From Brumicola pallidula DSM 14239 = ACAM 615 (GTDB lineage: Bacteria; Pseudomonadota; Gammaproteobacteria; Enterobacterales; Alteromonadaceae), in contig NZ_AUAV01000005.1 in assembly GCF_000428905.1 (NCBI RefSeq), positions 248,001 through 312,000 of the forward strand: a DNA stretch of 64,000 nt, given 5' to 3'. The notes beneath the pieces are model-generated. The model searched no databases. It saw nothing but the letters and a program-made list of their open reading frames with translations, and was not told the DNA's origin. Positions 46,876 to 56,421 of the stretch are shown piece after piece. The stretch's first letter is position 1; each line of letters opens with the position of its first letter. A program made the translations under genes and the position numbers.

Positions 46876-48141
46876 ATGAATTTGACCGAATTAAAAGACA
46901 AACCCATCAGTGAATTAGTATCCTTATCTGAAGAGATGGGATTAGAAAATCTAGCCCGAGCTAGAAAACAAGACATTATATTTTCAATATTAAAATCCCA
47001 TGCGAAAGGTGGTGAAGACATTTTTGGAGGTGGTGTTCTTGAAATCCTTCAGGATGGCTTTGGATTCTTGCGCTCCGGTGATTGTTCCTATTTAGCTGGG
47101 CCTGACGACATTTATGTCTCACCGAGTCAAATTCGACGCTTCAATTTGCGCACAGGTGACACTATTGCGGGGAAAATTCGCCCACCAAAGGACAGTGAAC
47201 GTTATTTCGCATTGCTTAAAATACGTGAAGTAAACTTTGATAAACCTGAAAACTCTCGCAACAAAATCCTTTTTGAAAACCTAACTCCCTTGCATGCCAA
47301 TGAACGTTTTAGACTAGAACGTGGGAATGGCAGTACTGAAGATATCACTGCACGTATACTTGATTTAGCATCCCCAATTGGGCGTGGTCAGCGTGGTTTG
47401 ATTGTGGCACCGCCAAAAGCAGGTAAAACACTCTTACTGCAAAACATCGCACAATCAATTGCGGCAAACTATCCAGAAGCTCAGTTAATGGTTTTGTTAA
47501 TTGATGAGCGCCCAGAAGAAGTCACAGAGATGCAGCGTTTGGTGCAAGGTGAAGTTATTGCTTCCACTTTTGATGAACCAGCGAGTCGTCACGTTCAGGT
47601 TGCTGAAATGGTCATTGAAAAAGCCAAACGTCTAGTTGAACACAAAAAAGACGTGGTTATTTTGCTTGATTCACTTACTCGTCTAGCGCGCGCTTATAAC
47701 ACGGTTATTCCTTCGTCAGGTAAAGTACTTACCGGTGGTGTTGATGCGAATGCACTGCACAAGCCTAAGCGATTCTTTGGTGCAGCTCGAAATGTTGAAG
47801 AAGGTGGCAGTTTAACAATCATCGCTACCGCTTTGATCGATACGGGCTCCAAAATGGATGAAGTAATTTACGAAGAATTTAAAGGTACGGGTAACATGGA
47901 ACTGCATTTAAATCGTAAGATTGCTGAAAAGCGTGTGTTCCCTGCTATTGACTTGAACCGCTCAGGTACACGTCGTGAAGAACTATTAACGTCCCAAGAC
48001 GAATTGCAGAAAATGTGGATACTACGTAAAATTGTCCATGAAATGAGTGAGATAGACGCGATAGAGTTTTTAATTGGTCGTCTAGCGATGACAAAAACAA
48101 ACGATGAGTTCTTTGACTCAATGAAACGTTTGAAGAGCTAG
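46876..48141 (+). CDS. rho: Transcription termination factor Rho
   Basis: A 421-residue hexameric RNA translocase that ends transcription; E. coli Rho has 419. It has the N-terminal helical bundle ([20 protein letters not shown]), the OB-fold RNA-binding domain ([20 protein letters not shown]), Walker A ([14 protein letters not shown]), Walker B ([16 protein letters not shown]) and the Q/R loops ([16 protein letters not shown]). It is followed by a probable hairpin terminator. Located behind trxA as in enterics. Confidence 0.99.
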   Translation: MNLTELKDKPISELVSLSEEMGLENLARARKQDIIFSILKSHAKGGEDIFGGGVLEILQDGFGFLRSGDCSYLAGPDDIYVSPSQIRRFNLRTGDTIAGKIRPPKDSERYFALLKIREVNFDKPENSRNKILFENLTPLHANERFRLERGNGSTEDITARILDLASPIGRGQRGLIVAPPKAGKTLLLQNIAQSIAANYPEAQLMVLLIDERPEEVTEMQRLVQGEVIASTFDEPASRHVQVAEMVIEKAKRLVEHKKDVVILLDSLTRLARAYNTVIPSSGKVLTGGVDANALHKPKRFFGAARNVEEGGSLTIIATALIDTGSKMDEVIYEEFKGTGNMELHLNRKIAEKRVFPAIDLNRSGTRREELLTSQDELQKMWILRKIVHEMSEIDAIEFLIGRLAMTKTNDEFFDSMKRLKS

Positions 48142-48488
48142 TTTTTTTATAGCACAACTTAAATATGCGGATTAAGTTTTAGCAACCGTTATTAAACTCG
48201 AGCCGTGATATTTTTATATTGCGGTTTTCTTGTATCGCGAAAAATTGTCTATCGCGATCGCTTGTTGCTGTCGAGGGGGAATTGAATCAGCTTAACGAAA
48301 CTGCAGGGGATGCCTCAAACAATGCAGATTGACTGTCTCTTTCGGGAAAAAATGTCGAGGTCATTATTGTAACGTTCGTAATGAAATCTATTTTACGCTA
48401 CTGTTTTGGTTGCTACTTAGTGTACATTTAATACACTCAATCGAATTCAATTATCAAACAATAATAAAAACCAAGGTAGATCATATAT
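48142..48488. other. rho / amidohydrolase intergenic region
   Basis: 347 bp holding a probable rho terminator at its left (48203-48231) and upstream sequence for the amidohydrolase at its right. A 77-codon frame at 48329-48562 runs into the amidohydrolase in another frame and does not look real. Confidence 0.5.
48203..48231 (+). terminator. Probable rho-independent terminator after rho
   Basis: Stem CCGTGATAT / ATATTGCGG (nine pairs, two of them G-U) with loop TTTT, then TTTTCTT. Weaker than the other terminators here. Confidence 0.55.
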
Positions 48489-49793
48489 ATGAAACGCTTA
48501 CTTCCTCTGTTTACAGCTCTGTCGCTTATTATTTCCGGTATGGTGAGTGCCCAAGAGACTGACACTGTGGCTATGATGGCTGATAGAATTGAGCCTGAAG
48601 TAATCAAGTGGCGTCATCACTTGCATCAAAATCCAGAATTATCTAATCGCGAGTTTGAAACTGCAAAGTACGTTGAAAAATATTTACGTGGCTTAGGGCT
48701 AGAAGTTACTACAGGTGTAGCTATTACTGGTGTTGTTGCTATTTTAGATTCAGGAAAGCCTGGCCCAACGGTTGCATTGCGAGCCGATATGGACGGTTTG
48801 CCGGTTCCTGAGAAAAATGATTTACCTTTTAAATCTATCGCAAAAGGCATGTTAGATGGAAATGAAGTACCCGTTATGCATGCGTGCGGACATGATACTC
48901 ACATGGCTATGCTAATGGGGGCAGCAAAAATCCTAACAGAAATGAAAAGTGAATTGCGCGGTAAAGTTAAATTCATCTTTCAGCCGGCAGAAGAGGGTGC
49001 GCCTTCAGGAGAGAAAGGGGGTGCTGAAGTCATGGTTGCAGAGGGCGTTTTAAAGAACCCTGATGTTGATGTGATTTTTGGTTTGCACATAAGCTCCAAT
49101 ACTGATGTGGGCAAAGTACGCTATAAGCACGGTGGCATTATGGCCGCCGTTGACCCGTTTAAAATCATTGTCAGAGGCAAGCAGGCTCATGGCGCATACC
49201 CATGGAAGAGTGTCGACCCAATCACTACCTCTGCTCAAATCATCATGGCATTACAAACTGTTGTTAGCCGCGAAATTAAGGTGATTGACGATGCCGCTGT
49301 AGTCACTATAGGTTCTATTCACGGTGGAAATCGTTCGAATATCATTCCAAATGAAGTTGTTTTGGTTGGTACTATTCGCACATTAAACAAAGCGGCCCGT
49401 GAGCATATGTACGAAGCAATACCCCGCAAAGCCAAAGGCATTGCTGATAGCATGAGAGCTGAAGTTGAAGTCATACTGCCATTGGATTATAGCTATCCAA
49501 TTACATTCAATGATCATGCGCTTATGGATCAAGTACTACCTACGCTAGTTCGCACCGCTGGGCAGGAAAACGTAATTAACTCAAAAGCGGTAACCGGCGC
49601 AGAAGATTTTTCTTTCTTCCAGCAGGAAATACCAGGTATTTATTTATGGGTAGGTGGTAAACCATTGGATGTATCTGAGGCAGATTCACCAGCTCACCAT
49701 ACGCCAGAATTTTTTGTAGATGACAGTGGTATGAAGTTAGGCGTAAAGCTTTTGACTAACATGACTCTGGATTATATGAAAAACGCAAAATAA
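48489..49793 (+). CDS. Secreted M20-family amidohydrolase
   Basis: A 434-residue metallo-amidohydrolase with a signal peptide (ending VSAQ, about residue 21). The M20D core is clear: WRHHLHQNPELSNREFETA, HACGHDTHMAMLMGAA (metal ligands), FQPAEEGAPSGEKGG and GAEDFSFFQQEIPG near the end. The family includes hippurate and IAA-amino-acid hydrolases and N-acyl-amino-acid deacylases. Export to the periplasm suggests nutrient scavenging of acylated amino acids, as inference. AAGGTAGATC precedes the ATG, and a perfect terminator follows. Confidence 0.9.
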   Translation: MKRLLPLFTALSLIISGMVSAQETDTVAMMADRIEPEVIKWRHHLHQNPELSNREFETAKYVEKYLRGLGLEVTTGVAITGVVAILDSGKPGPTVALRADMDGLPVPEKNDLPFKSIAKGMLDGNEVPVMHACGHDTHMAMLMGAAKILTEMKSELRGKVKFIFQPAEEGAPSGEKGGAEVMVAEGVLKNPDVDVIFGLHISSNTDVGKVRYKHGGIMAAVDPFKIIVRGKQAHGAYPWKSVDPITTSAQIIMALQTVVSREIKVIDDAAVVTIGSIHGGNRSNIIPNEVVLVGTIRTLNKAAREHMYEAIPRKAKGIADSMRAEVEVILPLDYSYPITFNDHALMDQVLPTLVRTAGQENVINSKAVTGAEDFSFFQQEIPGIYLWVGGKPLDVSEADSPAHHTPEFFVDDSGMKLGVKLLTNMTLDYMKNAK

Positions 49794-49810
49794 GCAGTAA
49801 GTTTTGCTAT

Positions 49811-49848
49811 AAAAAAGCACGATATTGCGTATAATATCGTGCTTTTTT
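49811..49848. terminator. Rho-independent terminator after the amidohydrolase
   Basis: Perfect 16-bp stem AAAAAAGCACGATATT / AATATCGTGCTTTTTT with a 6-base loop. It separates the amidohydrolase from purE. Confidence 0.95.
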
Positions 49849-49910
49849 AATGGCTAGAAAAAATTATCAAGCTGATTTGATAGCCTTAACCGATTGAAGT
49901 GGTAATTAAA

Positions 49911-50402
49911 ATGGCGCAAGTTGCAATTGTAATGGGTTCAAAATCTGATTGGCCTACGATGCAGAAAGCAGCACTTATGCTTAGAGAGCTAGGTGTTTCA
50001 TATCAAGCGAAGGTTGTTTCAGCTCATCGCACCCCTAATTTATTAGTCGAGTTTGCTGAAAGTGCAGCTGAGCAGGGCGTGCAAGTAATTATTGCTGGCG
50101 CTGGTGGCGCAGCTCACCTGCCCGGTATGATTGCCGCTCACACACATCTCCCTGTTTTTGGTTGTCCTGTTCGTTCAAGTCAACTCAACGGTTTAGATTC
50201 ATTACTTTCCATTGTGCAAATGCCTAAAGGTGTTGCAGTAGGAACGCTCGCTATCGGCGAAGCGGGCGCTGCTAATGCGGGTTTGCTTGCTGCTCAAGTT
50301 ATCGCTTTGCAAGAGCCTAAGGTGAGAGACGCAATTATTGCATTTCGAAAAAAACAAACTGACACAGTGATGAAAAATCAAACCTTGGAATTAGACGTTT
50401 GA
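49911..50402 (+). CDS. purE: 5-(carboxyamino)imidazole ribonucleotide mutase PurE
   Basis: A 163-residue class I PurE that converts N5-CAIR to CAIR in purine synthesis. The substrate loop [24 protein letters not shown] with the catalytic His, and [17 protein letters not shown] are all present. The ATG at 49911 is used rather than an in-frame GTG four codons before. Its TGA overlaps the TTG start of purK, so they are coupled. Confidence 0.97.
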   Translation: MAQVAIVMGSKSDWPTMQKAALMLRELGVSYQAKVVSAHRTPNLLVEFAESAAEQGVQVIIAGAGGAAHLPGMIAAHTHLPVFGCPVRSSQLNGLDSLLSIVQMPKGVAVGTLAIGEAGAANAGLLAAQVIALQEPKVRDAIIAFRKKQTDTVMKNQTLELDV

Positions 50403-51553
50403 AGGTTTTAGTTTACGGTTCAGGCCAACTAGCACAAATGATGTATTTGGCAGCGGCACCGCTTGGAGTAATAGTGAGTGCAGTTGATGTATTCACGGAA
50501 ACCGTTGTGGATCCGGTTTCAAAAAAACCAACCGGGGTTTCACTGAGCCAAGCAATATACGATGCAAGTGCAATTACTATCGAATTTGAGCACGTACCTG
50601 AACATTTATTATTAGAAGCAGACAAAAGTGGAAAGCTCTATCCTAATGTCGCGTCTATTTTGGCCGGTGCAGATCGTGTCAGAGAAAAAGTCTTACTAAG
50701 TAAGAATAAAATCCCTAATTGTGATTATTTGATTATTAACCATGTCGATCAGTTAGATGGTGTGGTTGCTGCTCTGGGCGAAAAAGTCATCTTTAAAGCA
50801 AGCCGCGATGGTTATGATGGTTATGGCCAGTGGCGAATAAGCACAGCTGCAGAATTACTAGCGTTACGTCACGAGTTTTCATTGCTCGACTTAAAAAAAG
50901 TGCCATTGATTGCAGAAAAGATGATGCAATTCGAGCGCGAAATATCTTTGCTGGGCGCCAGAAGTAAAGACGGACGAGTCGTGTGTTTTAGCTTAGCTGA
51001 AAATTTACATCATGAAGGACAATTGCATGTGTCAGTTGCTCCTATCACCAAGCTTTCCGATACTTTGCAACAAAAAGCGAATGACATTTTTGCAACCCTT
51101 GCAACCTCGATGGAGTATGTTGGTGTGTTAGCTGTCGAATTATTTCAATGTGGCGAAGAGCTATATGTAAATGAAATAGCACCGCGTGTGCATAATTCAG
51201 GGCATTGGACTCAACAAGGTTGCTCTACAAGTCAATTTGAACAACACATAAGAGCGGTTTTGGGTTTACCTTTAGGCAGTACTGAGGTGATTGGTGTAAG
51301 TGCAATGGTTAATATTATAGGCTGTACAACGTTTAACCGCGACTTAATAGGTATTCCCAATGTACACTTACATTGGTACGGCAAAGAAGTCCGTGTAAAA
51401 CGCAAGATGGGCCATATCAATGTTATTGCAGATTCACACGCTAATTTAGGTCTGAAGCTGAAGCAACTAATTGAATTTTTGCCGCTTGAGCACTTCCCAA
51501 AATTGGAAGGTGAAGCGACACGCTTACAAAAAAGCAGTGGGTTTGTTTATTAA
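50399..51553 (+). CDS. purK: 5-(carboxyamino)imidazole ribonucleotide synthase PurK
   Basis: A 384-residue ATP-grasp enzyme making N5-CAIR from AIR, ATP and bicarbonate. The N-terminal [14 protein letters not shown] matches the family; [13 protein letters not shown] and [14 protein letters not shown] are further landmarks. Its start is a TTG inside the purE stop (GTTTGAAG); the next in-frame ATG would remove the Gly-rich strand, so TTG is needed. Somewhat longer than E. coli PurK (355). Converges on the molybdenum-enzyme operon. Confidence 0.96.
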   Translation: MKVLVYGSGQLAQMMYLAAAPLGVIVSAVDVFTETVVDPVSKKPTGVSLSQAIYDASAITIEFEHVPEHLLLEADKSGKLYPNVASILAGADRVREKVLLSKNKIPNCDYLIINHVDQLDGVVAALGEKVIFKASRDGYDGYGQWRISTAAELLALRHEFSLLDLKKVPLIAEKMMQFEREISLLGARSKDGRVVCFSLAENLHHEGQLHVSVAPITKLSDTLQQKANDIFATLATSMEYVGVLAVELFQCGEELYVNEIAPRVHNSGHWTQQGCSTSQFEQHIRAVLGLPLGSTEVIGVSAMVNIIGCTTFNRDLIGIPNVHLHWYGKEVRVKRKMGHINVIADSHANLGLKLKQLIEFLPLEHFPKLEGEATRLQKSSGFVY

Positions 51554-51576
51554 CCCACTTTATCGGTCTACTCAAA

Positions 51577-53865
51577 TCAGCTTGGCATCGCTGCTAATAC
51601 TGTTTCAGGACGGATGGGTAAGTCTCTTACCCTCGCCCCTACGGCGTTAAAGATTGCATTTGCAATAGCGGGTGCGACTGCAATTAAGCCCGGCTCACCT
51701 AAGCCAGTCGGAAACTCTGTGTTTTGCACAAAACTGATATCCAACTCAGGTAGATTATTCATCCTAAGAGGCGAGTAGGTATTAAGGTTCGTATCTTTAA
51801 CCTGGCCTTTCTCAAAGGCTGTGCCTTCAAATAAGGCTAAGCTCATTCCCCACAACATAGAACCTTCAGTTTGAGCTAATGCGCCGTCTGGATGCACCAC
51901 TGTTCCGCAGTCCAGTAGGCCAGTTAATTTATGTACTTTAACGGCACCGGTTTCAGGATTAACTTCAACATGAGCAATACAGGCGCCCCAAGTTGGCATG
52001 TCGCGCTCTTGTCCAGCAGCGATTGCGATACCAAGCCCTTGATTTTTCGGCAGCTTACGACCCCAATCAGCTCGCTCTCGGATATCAGTTAACACCTTAG
52101 CTAAACGTCTCGCACCACCCAAAGAAACAGGCGATGTACCTGCATTCTTGCCACTGGCATCGAGTAAAGATAAGCGAAAATCGATAGGGTCAGTACTTTG
52201 CTTATGCGCTATTTCGTCCATAAAAGACTCAACCGCCCAGCCCGTCCAACCGGGCCCTACCGCTCTCAGGTAGCCTGGGACGAAGGTTTTTTGTGCCAGC
52301 GGATTATTAATCGCACGTACCCTATGGTTCGCTAAGGTATACCAATGGTTGGCACCCGCAATAGCAAACGGGTCATAAGTACCCTTTTTGTCCACACCCT
52401 CGGGCATCGAGCTCGGTGCCACAGCTAGCGTAGGCCAGCCCGCAGCGGCGCCATGTTCAATTCCGAGTAATTGTTCATCGTCGCCCCAGTACGCATTCAT
52501 TTGCTGCACAGAGGGAGAGCGTACACAATCAAAACGCGAGTCATCTTCACGTGTAAATACGAGCTTAACCGGTTTGCCGATAGCCTGGGCTGTTAATGCC
52601 GCAGGTATCATGTAATCACCCATTAAGCGGCGACCGAAACCACCACCTAAATAATACTGATGGATAATGACCTTGTCTTCGCTCATACCCATTGCTTTGG
52701 CAACCACGGGTAGAAATAATGACTGCCACTGATTGCCGCAATGGACGTGACATATTCCGTCTTTGATCTCTACTGCTGCGTTTACAGGCTCCAAAGTAAA
52801 GTGCAATACAGACGAAGTGCGATATACAGATTCAAGGGCTGTTTTTGCAGTCTCAGCGACTTTTGTTACATCACCTTCTTCAACCACCAATGTGCCAGAC
52901 CTCTTATCCTGAACAAGTGCTTCTCCTGCTGCGATAATATCTTGTTCGCTAACATTGGTTGTTTCGCCTAGGTCATACTCAACCTGCAGTGCATTGCCGG
53001 CTTTAATTGCGCCGTAATAGCTGTCGGCTAGTACAGTCACCCAACCTTGTACGGTATCGCTAGGATCCTTGAGTATTTGGTAACCCTGATAGCCTTTTAC
53101 TTTCTTAGCAGTACTGTCATCAACACTTTTGATGACACTCCCATAACGAGTAGGAGGTATAACAGGTCTTGCATAAACCATGTTGTCAAGTTCAACATCG
53201 ATACCATATTTCGCACTGCCATTGGTTTTAGCCGGAATGTCTAGCGCGTTGCTGGGCTTGGATATCAACTGACGGTTGGCAGGACTCTTGGGTTTGAATT
53301 CTGCCAACTCCTCGGCGCTAAATATGCGGTCAATATTACCGTTTTTTACAATGTCGGCAAAACTGACCGATTGATTACCGGCAACGATCATGCTGTTTTC
53401 TGCTGTGCAGTCTTGCGGATTGACGCCGAGTAATTTGGCTCCAGCATCAATCAACGCCGTGCGCCCGGCGGCTCCTGCTTGAGACATAGGCACATAGGTT
53501 TGAAAAACTGACCATGAGCCACCGGTAACCATGTAGCCCCATTTAGGGTCAGTATCAACATGCTTAATTTCAATCTTGTCCCAATCGGCACCTAGTTCGT
53601 CGGCAACGATAAGGGCGATGGCGGTACCCACATGTTGGCCCATTTCTGCACGCGCGATATTGACCAAAATCTGGCCATTAATATCAATTTCAAACCAAAC
53701 GGTTGGGCTAAATAGCTTATCCGACAGTTGCTTTGCTACGCCACCTGAAACAACTTCAAGGGCGTTAATAGCTGGAGCAAATGCCATCATTAGACCACCA
53801 CCAACTGAGCCAATCAGAAAGCTACGTCGACTGGGCACAAATGTGTCTTTGCTTAATCGAGTCAT
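51577..53865 (-). CDS. Molybdopterin-binding large subunit, isoquinoline/aldehyde oxidoreductase type (IorB-like)
   Basis: A 762-residue xanthine-oxidase-family large subunit that should carry the molybdenum cofactor. A twin-arginine signal (SRRSFLIG, residues 12-19) shows export of the folded, cofactor-loaded enzyme. Family segments include IGKPVKLVFTREDDSRFDC, YYLGGGFGRRLMGDY and GLGEPGLIAVAPAIANAIFNAVG near the end, where the catalytic Glu is expected (GEPG). The adjacent gene is the [2Fe-2S] subunit. No cytochrome c subunit is present. Substrate probably an aldehyde or N-heterocycle; context with YqhD favours aldehydes. Confidence 0.88.
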   Translation of the reverse strand: MTRLSKDTFVPSRRSFLIGSVGGGLMMAFAPAINALEVVSGGVAKQLSDKLFSPTVWFEIDINGQILVNIARAEMGQHVGTAIALIVADELGADWDKIEIKHVDTDPKWGYMVTGGSWSVFQTYVPMSQAGAAGRTALIDAGAKLLGVNPQDCTAENSMIVAGNQSVSFADIVKNGNIDRIFSAEELAEFKPKSPANRQLISKPSNALDIPAKTNGSAKYGIDVELDNMVYARPVIPPTRYGSVIKSVDDSTAKKVKGYQGYQILKDPSDTVQGWVTVLADSYYGAIKAGNALQVEYDLGETTNVSEQDIIAAGEALVQDKRSGTLVVEEGDVTKVAETAKTALESVYRTSSVLHFTLEPVNAAVEIKDGICHVHCGNQWQSLFLPVVAKAMGMSEDKVIIHQYYLGGGFGRRLMGDYMIPAALTAQAIGKPVKLVFTREDDSRFDCVRSPSVQQMNAYWGDDEQLLGIEHGAAAGWPTLAVAPSSMPEGVDKKGTYDPFAIAGANHWYTLANHRVRAINNPLAQKTFVPGYLRAVGPGWTGWAVESFMDEIAHKQSTDPIDFRLSLLDASGKNAGTSPVSLGGARRLAKVLTDIRERADWGRKLPKNQGLGIAIAAGQERDMPTWGACIAHVEVNPETGAVKVHKLTGLLDCGTVVHPDGALAQTEGSMLWGMSLALFEGTAFEKGQVKDTNLNTYSPLRMNNLPELDISFVQNTEFPTGLGEPGLIAVAPAIANAIFNAVGARVRDLPIRPETVLAAMPS

Positions 53866-53866
53866 T

Positions 53867-54373
53867 TTAACTTACTCCCTGAGTGTTTCGGGTTGCTGTC
53901 TTCGGCTTGTAAATTTGGACCACCGAGTCGGATTGCATTGCAACCTCTTTGATAGCTTCTTTAATACGGATATAAGTCATGCAGCGACACAAGTTACCGC
54001 TCATATAGGTTTCGATTTCATCTTCGCTCGGATTGGCATTGGTTGCGAGTAACGCAGCAGCTTGCATGATTTGTCCTGATTGGCAGTAGCCGCATTGCGG
54101 TACTTGGTGTTCTATCCACGCTTTTTGTAATGGATGCTGGTTTTCTAAACCTTCAATTGTTCGAATGTCTGTATTAGCGATTGCATTAATCGGGAGTGAG
54201 CAAGAACGCACGGGCGAACCATTTAAGTGCACCGTGCAGGCGCCACACATGGCAATACCACAGCCAAATTTAGTGCCCTTTAAGCCGAATTCGTCGCGGA
54301 TCACCCATAATAAAGGCGTGTCGGCCTCTGCATCCGTTCTTATCTTTTTACCGTTCAATGAAAATTCAATCAT
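53867..54373 (-). CDS. [2Fe-2S] small subunit of the molybdenum oxidoreductase (IorA-like)
   Basis: A 168-residue electron-transfer subunit with both expected clusters: plant-type Cys38, Cys43, Cys46 and Cys58 (FGCGIAMCGACTVHL) and helical Cys94, Cys97, Cys129 and Cys131 (CGYCQSG, NLCRC). It has no signal of its own, so it would be carried through the Tat system by the large subunit. Its TAA is 1 bp before the large-subunit ATG on the coding strand. It sits 25 bp after yqhD in the same operon. Confidence 0.93.
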   Translation of the reverse strand: MIEFSLNGKKIRTDAEADTPLLWVIRDEFGLKGTKFGCGIAMCGACTVHLNGSPVRSCSLPINAIANTDIRTIEGLENQHPLQKAWIEHQVPQCGYCQSGQIMQAAALLATNANPSEDEIETYMSGNLCRCMTYIRIKEAIKEVAMQSDSVVQIYKPKTATRNTQGVS

Positions 54374-54398
54374 GCTTGTATCCTTTTGATACTGCCAA

Positions 54399-55556
54399 TT
54401 AAAGCGCAGTGACTAAAATTTCACGGCTTACGTCAATTGTAACAGAACTATGTTCACCTAACTTAAGCATACCATGTTGAGTTAACTTTTCGATCAATAA
54501 ATCAATATCCGCTGCACCTAAATCGACATGTGATAAACGCGTTGGAACTTGCATCTTTTCGAAAAACTGCTCGGTTAATTCAATCGCACGATTAATACGT
54601 GAATCCTCATCACCGTCTGTCACATTCCAGACACGCTCGGCGTACTGCAATAATTTTTCACGTTTAGCTTCCTTGCGCACTTTCATTACGGCAGGTAACA
54701 CTATTGATAATGTTCGAGCATGATCAATGCCGTGAGTACCTGTTAGTTCATGACCAATCATATGAGTTGTCCAATCTTGCGGCACACCCGCTCCAATTAA
54801 ACCATTAAGCGCCATTGTTGCCGCCCACATAATATTGCCGCGAACTTCTAGGTCTTTAGCAGTCTCAGGAGCCAGTGCTTTTGGTCCTTCTTCAATTAAA
54901 GTAAGAAGTAGTCCTTCAGCAAAACGATCTTGTACTTTAGCGTTTACGCTGTAGGTCAGGTACTGCTCCATGGTGTGAACAAATGCATCCACTGCACCGT
55001 TGCCGATTTGGCGATCGGACAATGACAGTGTTACCGCGGGATCCAGTATCGCAAAGATAGGGCGAACTAGCGGGCTTGCGAATAGCAGCTTATTACCATT
55101 ACGTGTCACTACAGCACCCGTGTTCGACTCAGAACCGGTTGCTGGTAGAGTCAATACACAAGCAAGTGGCAAGGCCTTGTGAATGCGTGCGTGCTTGCTT
55201 ACGATGTCCCAAGGGTCTTCACCTTCGAACAACGCTACAGCAGCAATAAATTTGGATCCGTCAACAACCGAGCCACCGCCAACCGCTAAAATAAAGTCGA
55301 TATTGTTTTCTTTTATAATATCTTGTGCCTTCATTAGCGTGTCGTAACTTGGGTTTGGCTCGATACCAGAGAATTCAAACCAAGTATGATTGGCTAATGC
55401 TTTTGTAACTTGCTCGTAAACGCCGTTACTTTTGATTGAACCGCCGCCGTAGGTCACGAGTACTTTCGCATCGCTAGGGATCTGCTTGCTTAATGAGGCT
55501 ATTTGACCCTCACCAAAATGAATTCGAGTGGTGTTTTGGAAACTAAAATTTAGCAT
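54399..55556 (-). CDS. yqhD: Iron-containing alcohol dehydrogenase, YqhD-type aldehyde reductase
   Basis: A 385-residue group III NADPH-dependent aldehyde reductase of broad specificity. The NAD(P) loop is VTYGGGSIKSNG, followed by LAVGGGSVVDGSKF. Metal ligands are apparent as Asp and His in GAVDAFVHTMEQYL and two His in MIGHELTGTHGIDHARTLS. YqhD removes short-chain aldehydes formed by lipid peroxidation. It is second in a four-gene operon after a DJ-1/PfpI-type gene and before the molybdenum oxidoreductase. Confidence 0.93.
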   Translation of the reverse strand: MLNFSFQNTTRIHFGEGQIASLSKQIPSDAKVLVTYGGGSIKSNGVYEQVTKALANHTWFEFSGIEPNPSYDTLMKAQDIIKENNIDFILAVGGGSVVDGSKFIAAVALFEGEDPWDIVSKHARIHKALPLACVLTLPATGSESNTGAVVTRNGNKLLFASPLVRPIFAILDPAVTLSLSDRQIGNGAVDAFVHTMEQYLTYSVNAKVQDRFAEGLLLTLIEEGPKALAPETAKDLEVRGNIMWAATMALNGLIGAGVPQDWTTHMIGHELTGTHGIDHARTLSIVLPAVMKVRKEAKREKLLQYAERVWNVTDGDEDSRINRAIELTEQFFEKMQVPTRLSHVDLGAADIDLLIEKLTQHGMLKLGEHSSVTIDVSREILVTAL

Positions 55557-55602
55557 GGATATTACTTCTCATTATTTTTAAAAAAAGTTCAGGGATTTTA
55601 AT

Positions 55603-56301
55603 CTAAGCTAGGGCTGTAAGTAATTTTTGTGCAGCTAATTCTGAGCTTTGAGGGTTTTGACCTGTTATTACTAAGCCATCCTGGATCGCAAGTACATTCC
55701 AATCAGCTACTTTTTGATACTTGCCACCGCGCTTAATTAACTCATCTTCTAGCAAGAAAGGAACAATATCCATTAGCTGCACGGCATCTTCTTCACTATT
55801 GGTAAAACCCGTTACTGCTTTGTCCTTAACTATATGTTTGCCAGCAGCGTCTTTGACATTCAAAAATGCAGCTGTTGCATGACAAACTGCGGCGACTGGC
55901 TTGTTGGCAGCTAAGAAGCTTTCAATCAATGAAATAGAAATTAGGTTGTCAGTAAGGTCCCATAATGGCCCGTGACCACCTGGGTAGAAAACAGCGTCGT
56001 AGTCTGACGCGTTTACATCAGCCAACTTAGTTGTATTAGCCATTAATGCTAGGACTCCGTTATCGGCGTCATAGCGCTTGGTTGACGGCGTTTGAAAATC
56101 TGCTAATTCACTTTTCGGATCAATAGGTGGTTGGCCACCCTCAGGCGAAACTATAGTCACTTTTAAGCCTGCATCGATAAACGTATAGTAAGGCGCGGCA
56201 AATTCTTCTACCCAAAACCCTGTTTTTTCGCCGCTATTGCCTAGCTCGGCATGGGAAGTTAACACCATTAATACGTGCTTAGCTGTTTGTTGTGTATTCA
56301 T
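55603..56301 (-). CDS. DJ-1/PfpI-family (type 1 GATase-like) protein, copy A
   Basis: A 232-residue Hsp31-like protein of the DJ-1/PfpI superfamily. The nucleophile elbow has Cys140-His141 in VAAVCHATAAF, and the acidic partner is probably Glu25-type in GEKTGFWVEE. Members act as glyoxalase III or deglycase-like carbonyl defence proteins. First gene of an operon with yqhD and the molybdenum oxidoreductase (46-bp gap to yqhD). Divergent from a LysR gene across 120 bp that contains the palindrome ATCTTAAGAT. Very similar to the 57413-58111 protein. Confidence 0.88.
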   Translation of the reverse strand: MNTQQTAKHVLMVLTSHAELGNSGEKTGFWVEEFAAPYYTFIDAGLKVTIVSPEGGQPPIDPKSELADFQTPSTKRYDADNGVLALMANTTKLADVNASDYDAVFYPGGHGPLWDLTDNLISISLIESFLAANKPVAAVCHATAAFLNVKDAAGKHIVKDKAVTGFTNSEEDAVQLMDIVPFLLEDELIKRGGKYQKVADWNVLAIQDGLVITGQNPQSSELAAQKLLTALA

Positions 56302-56340
56302 TATCTTTCTCGCATCTGTTTTAGTGTACGCATAGTGTAG

Positions 56341-56350
56341 ATCTTAAGAT
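56341..56350. promoter_or_regulatory. Palindrome ATCTTAAGAT in the LysR / DJ-1 divergent promoter
   Basis: Perfect 10-bp dyad 39 bp before the DJ-1 copy A start and 71 bp before the LysR gene. CTTAAG also occurs upstream of copy B. LysR proteins commonly act at such divergent dyads; binding here is inference. Confidence 0.35.
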
Positions 56351-56421
56351 GATTTCTAACAATACCAAGAAAATAGATAACATTGTTCTAAAAATTAATA
56401 CAATCTTTGCTATGATGGCGT

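Noticed and set aside
48329-48562. 77-codon frame before and into the amidohydrolase
   Set aside because: Overlaps the amidohydrolase signal peptide in another frame and matches nothing known.
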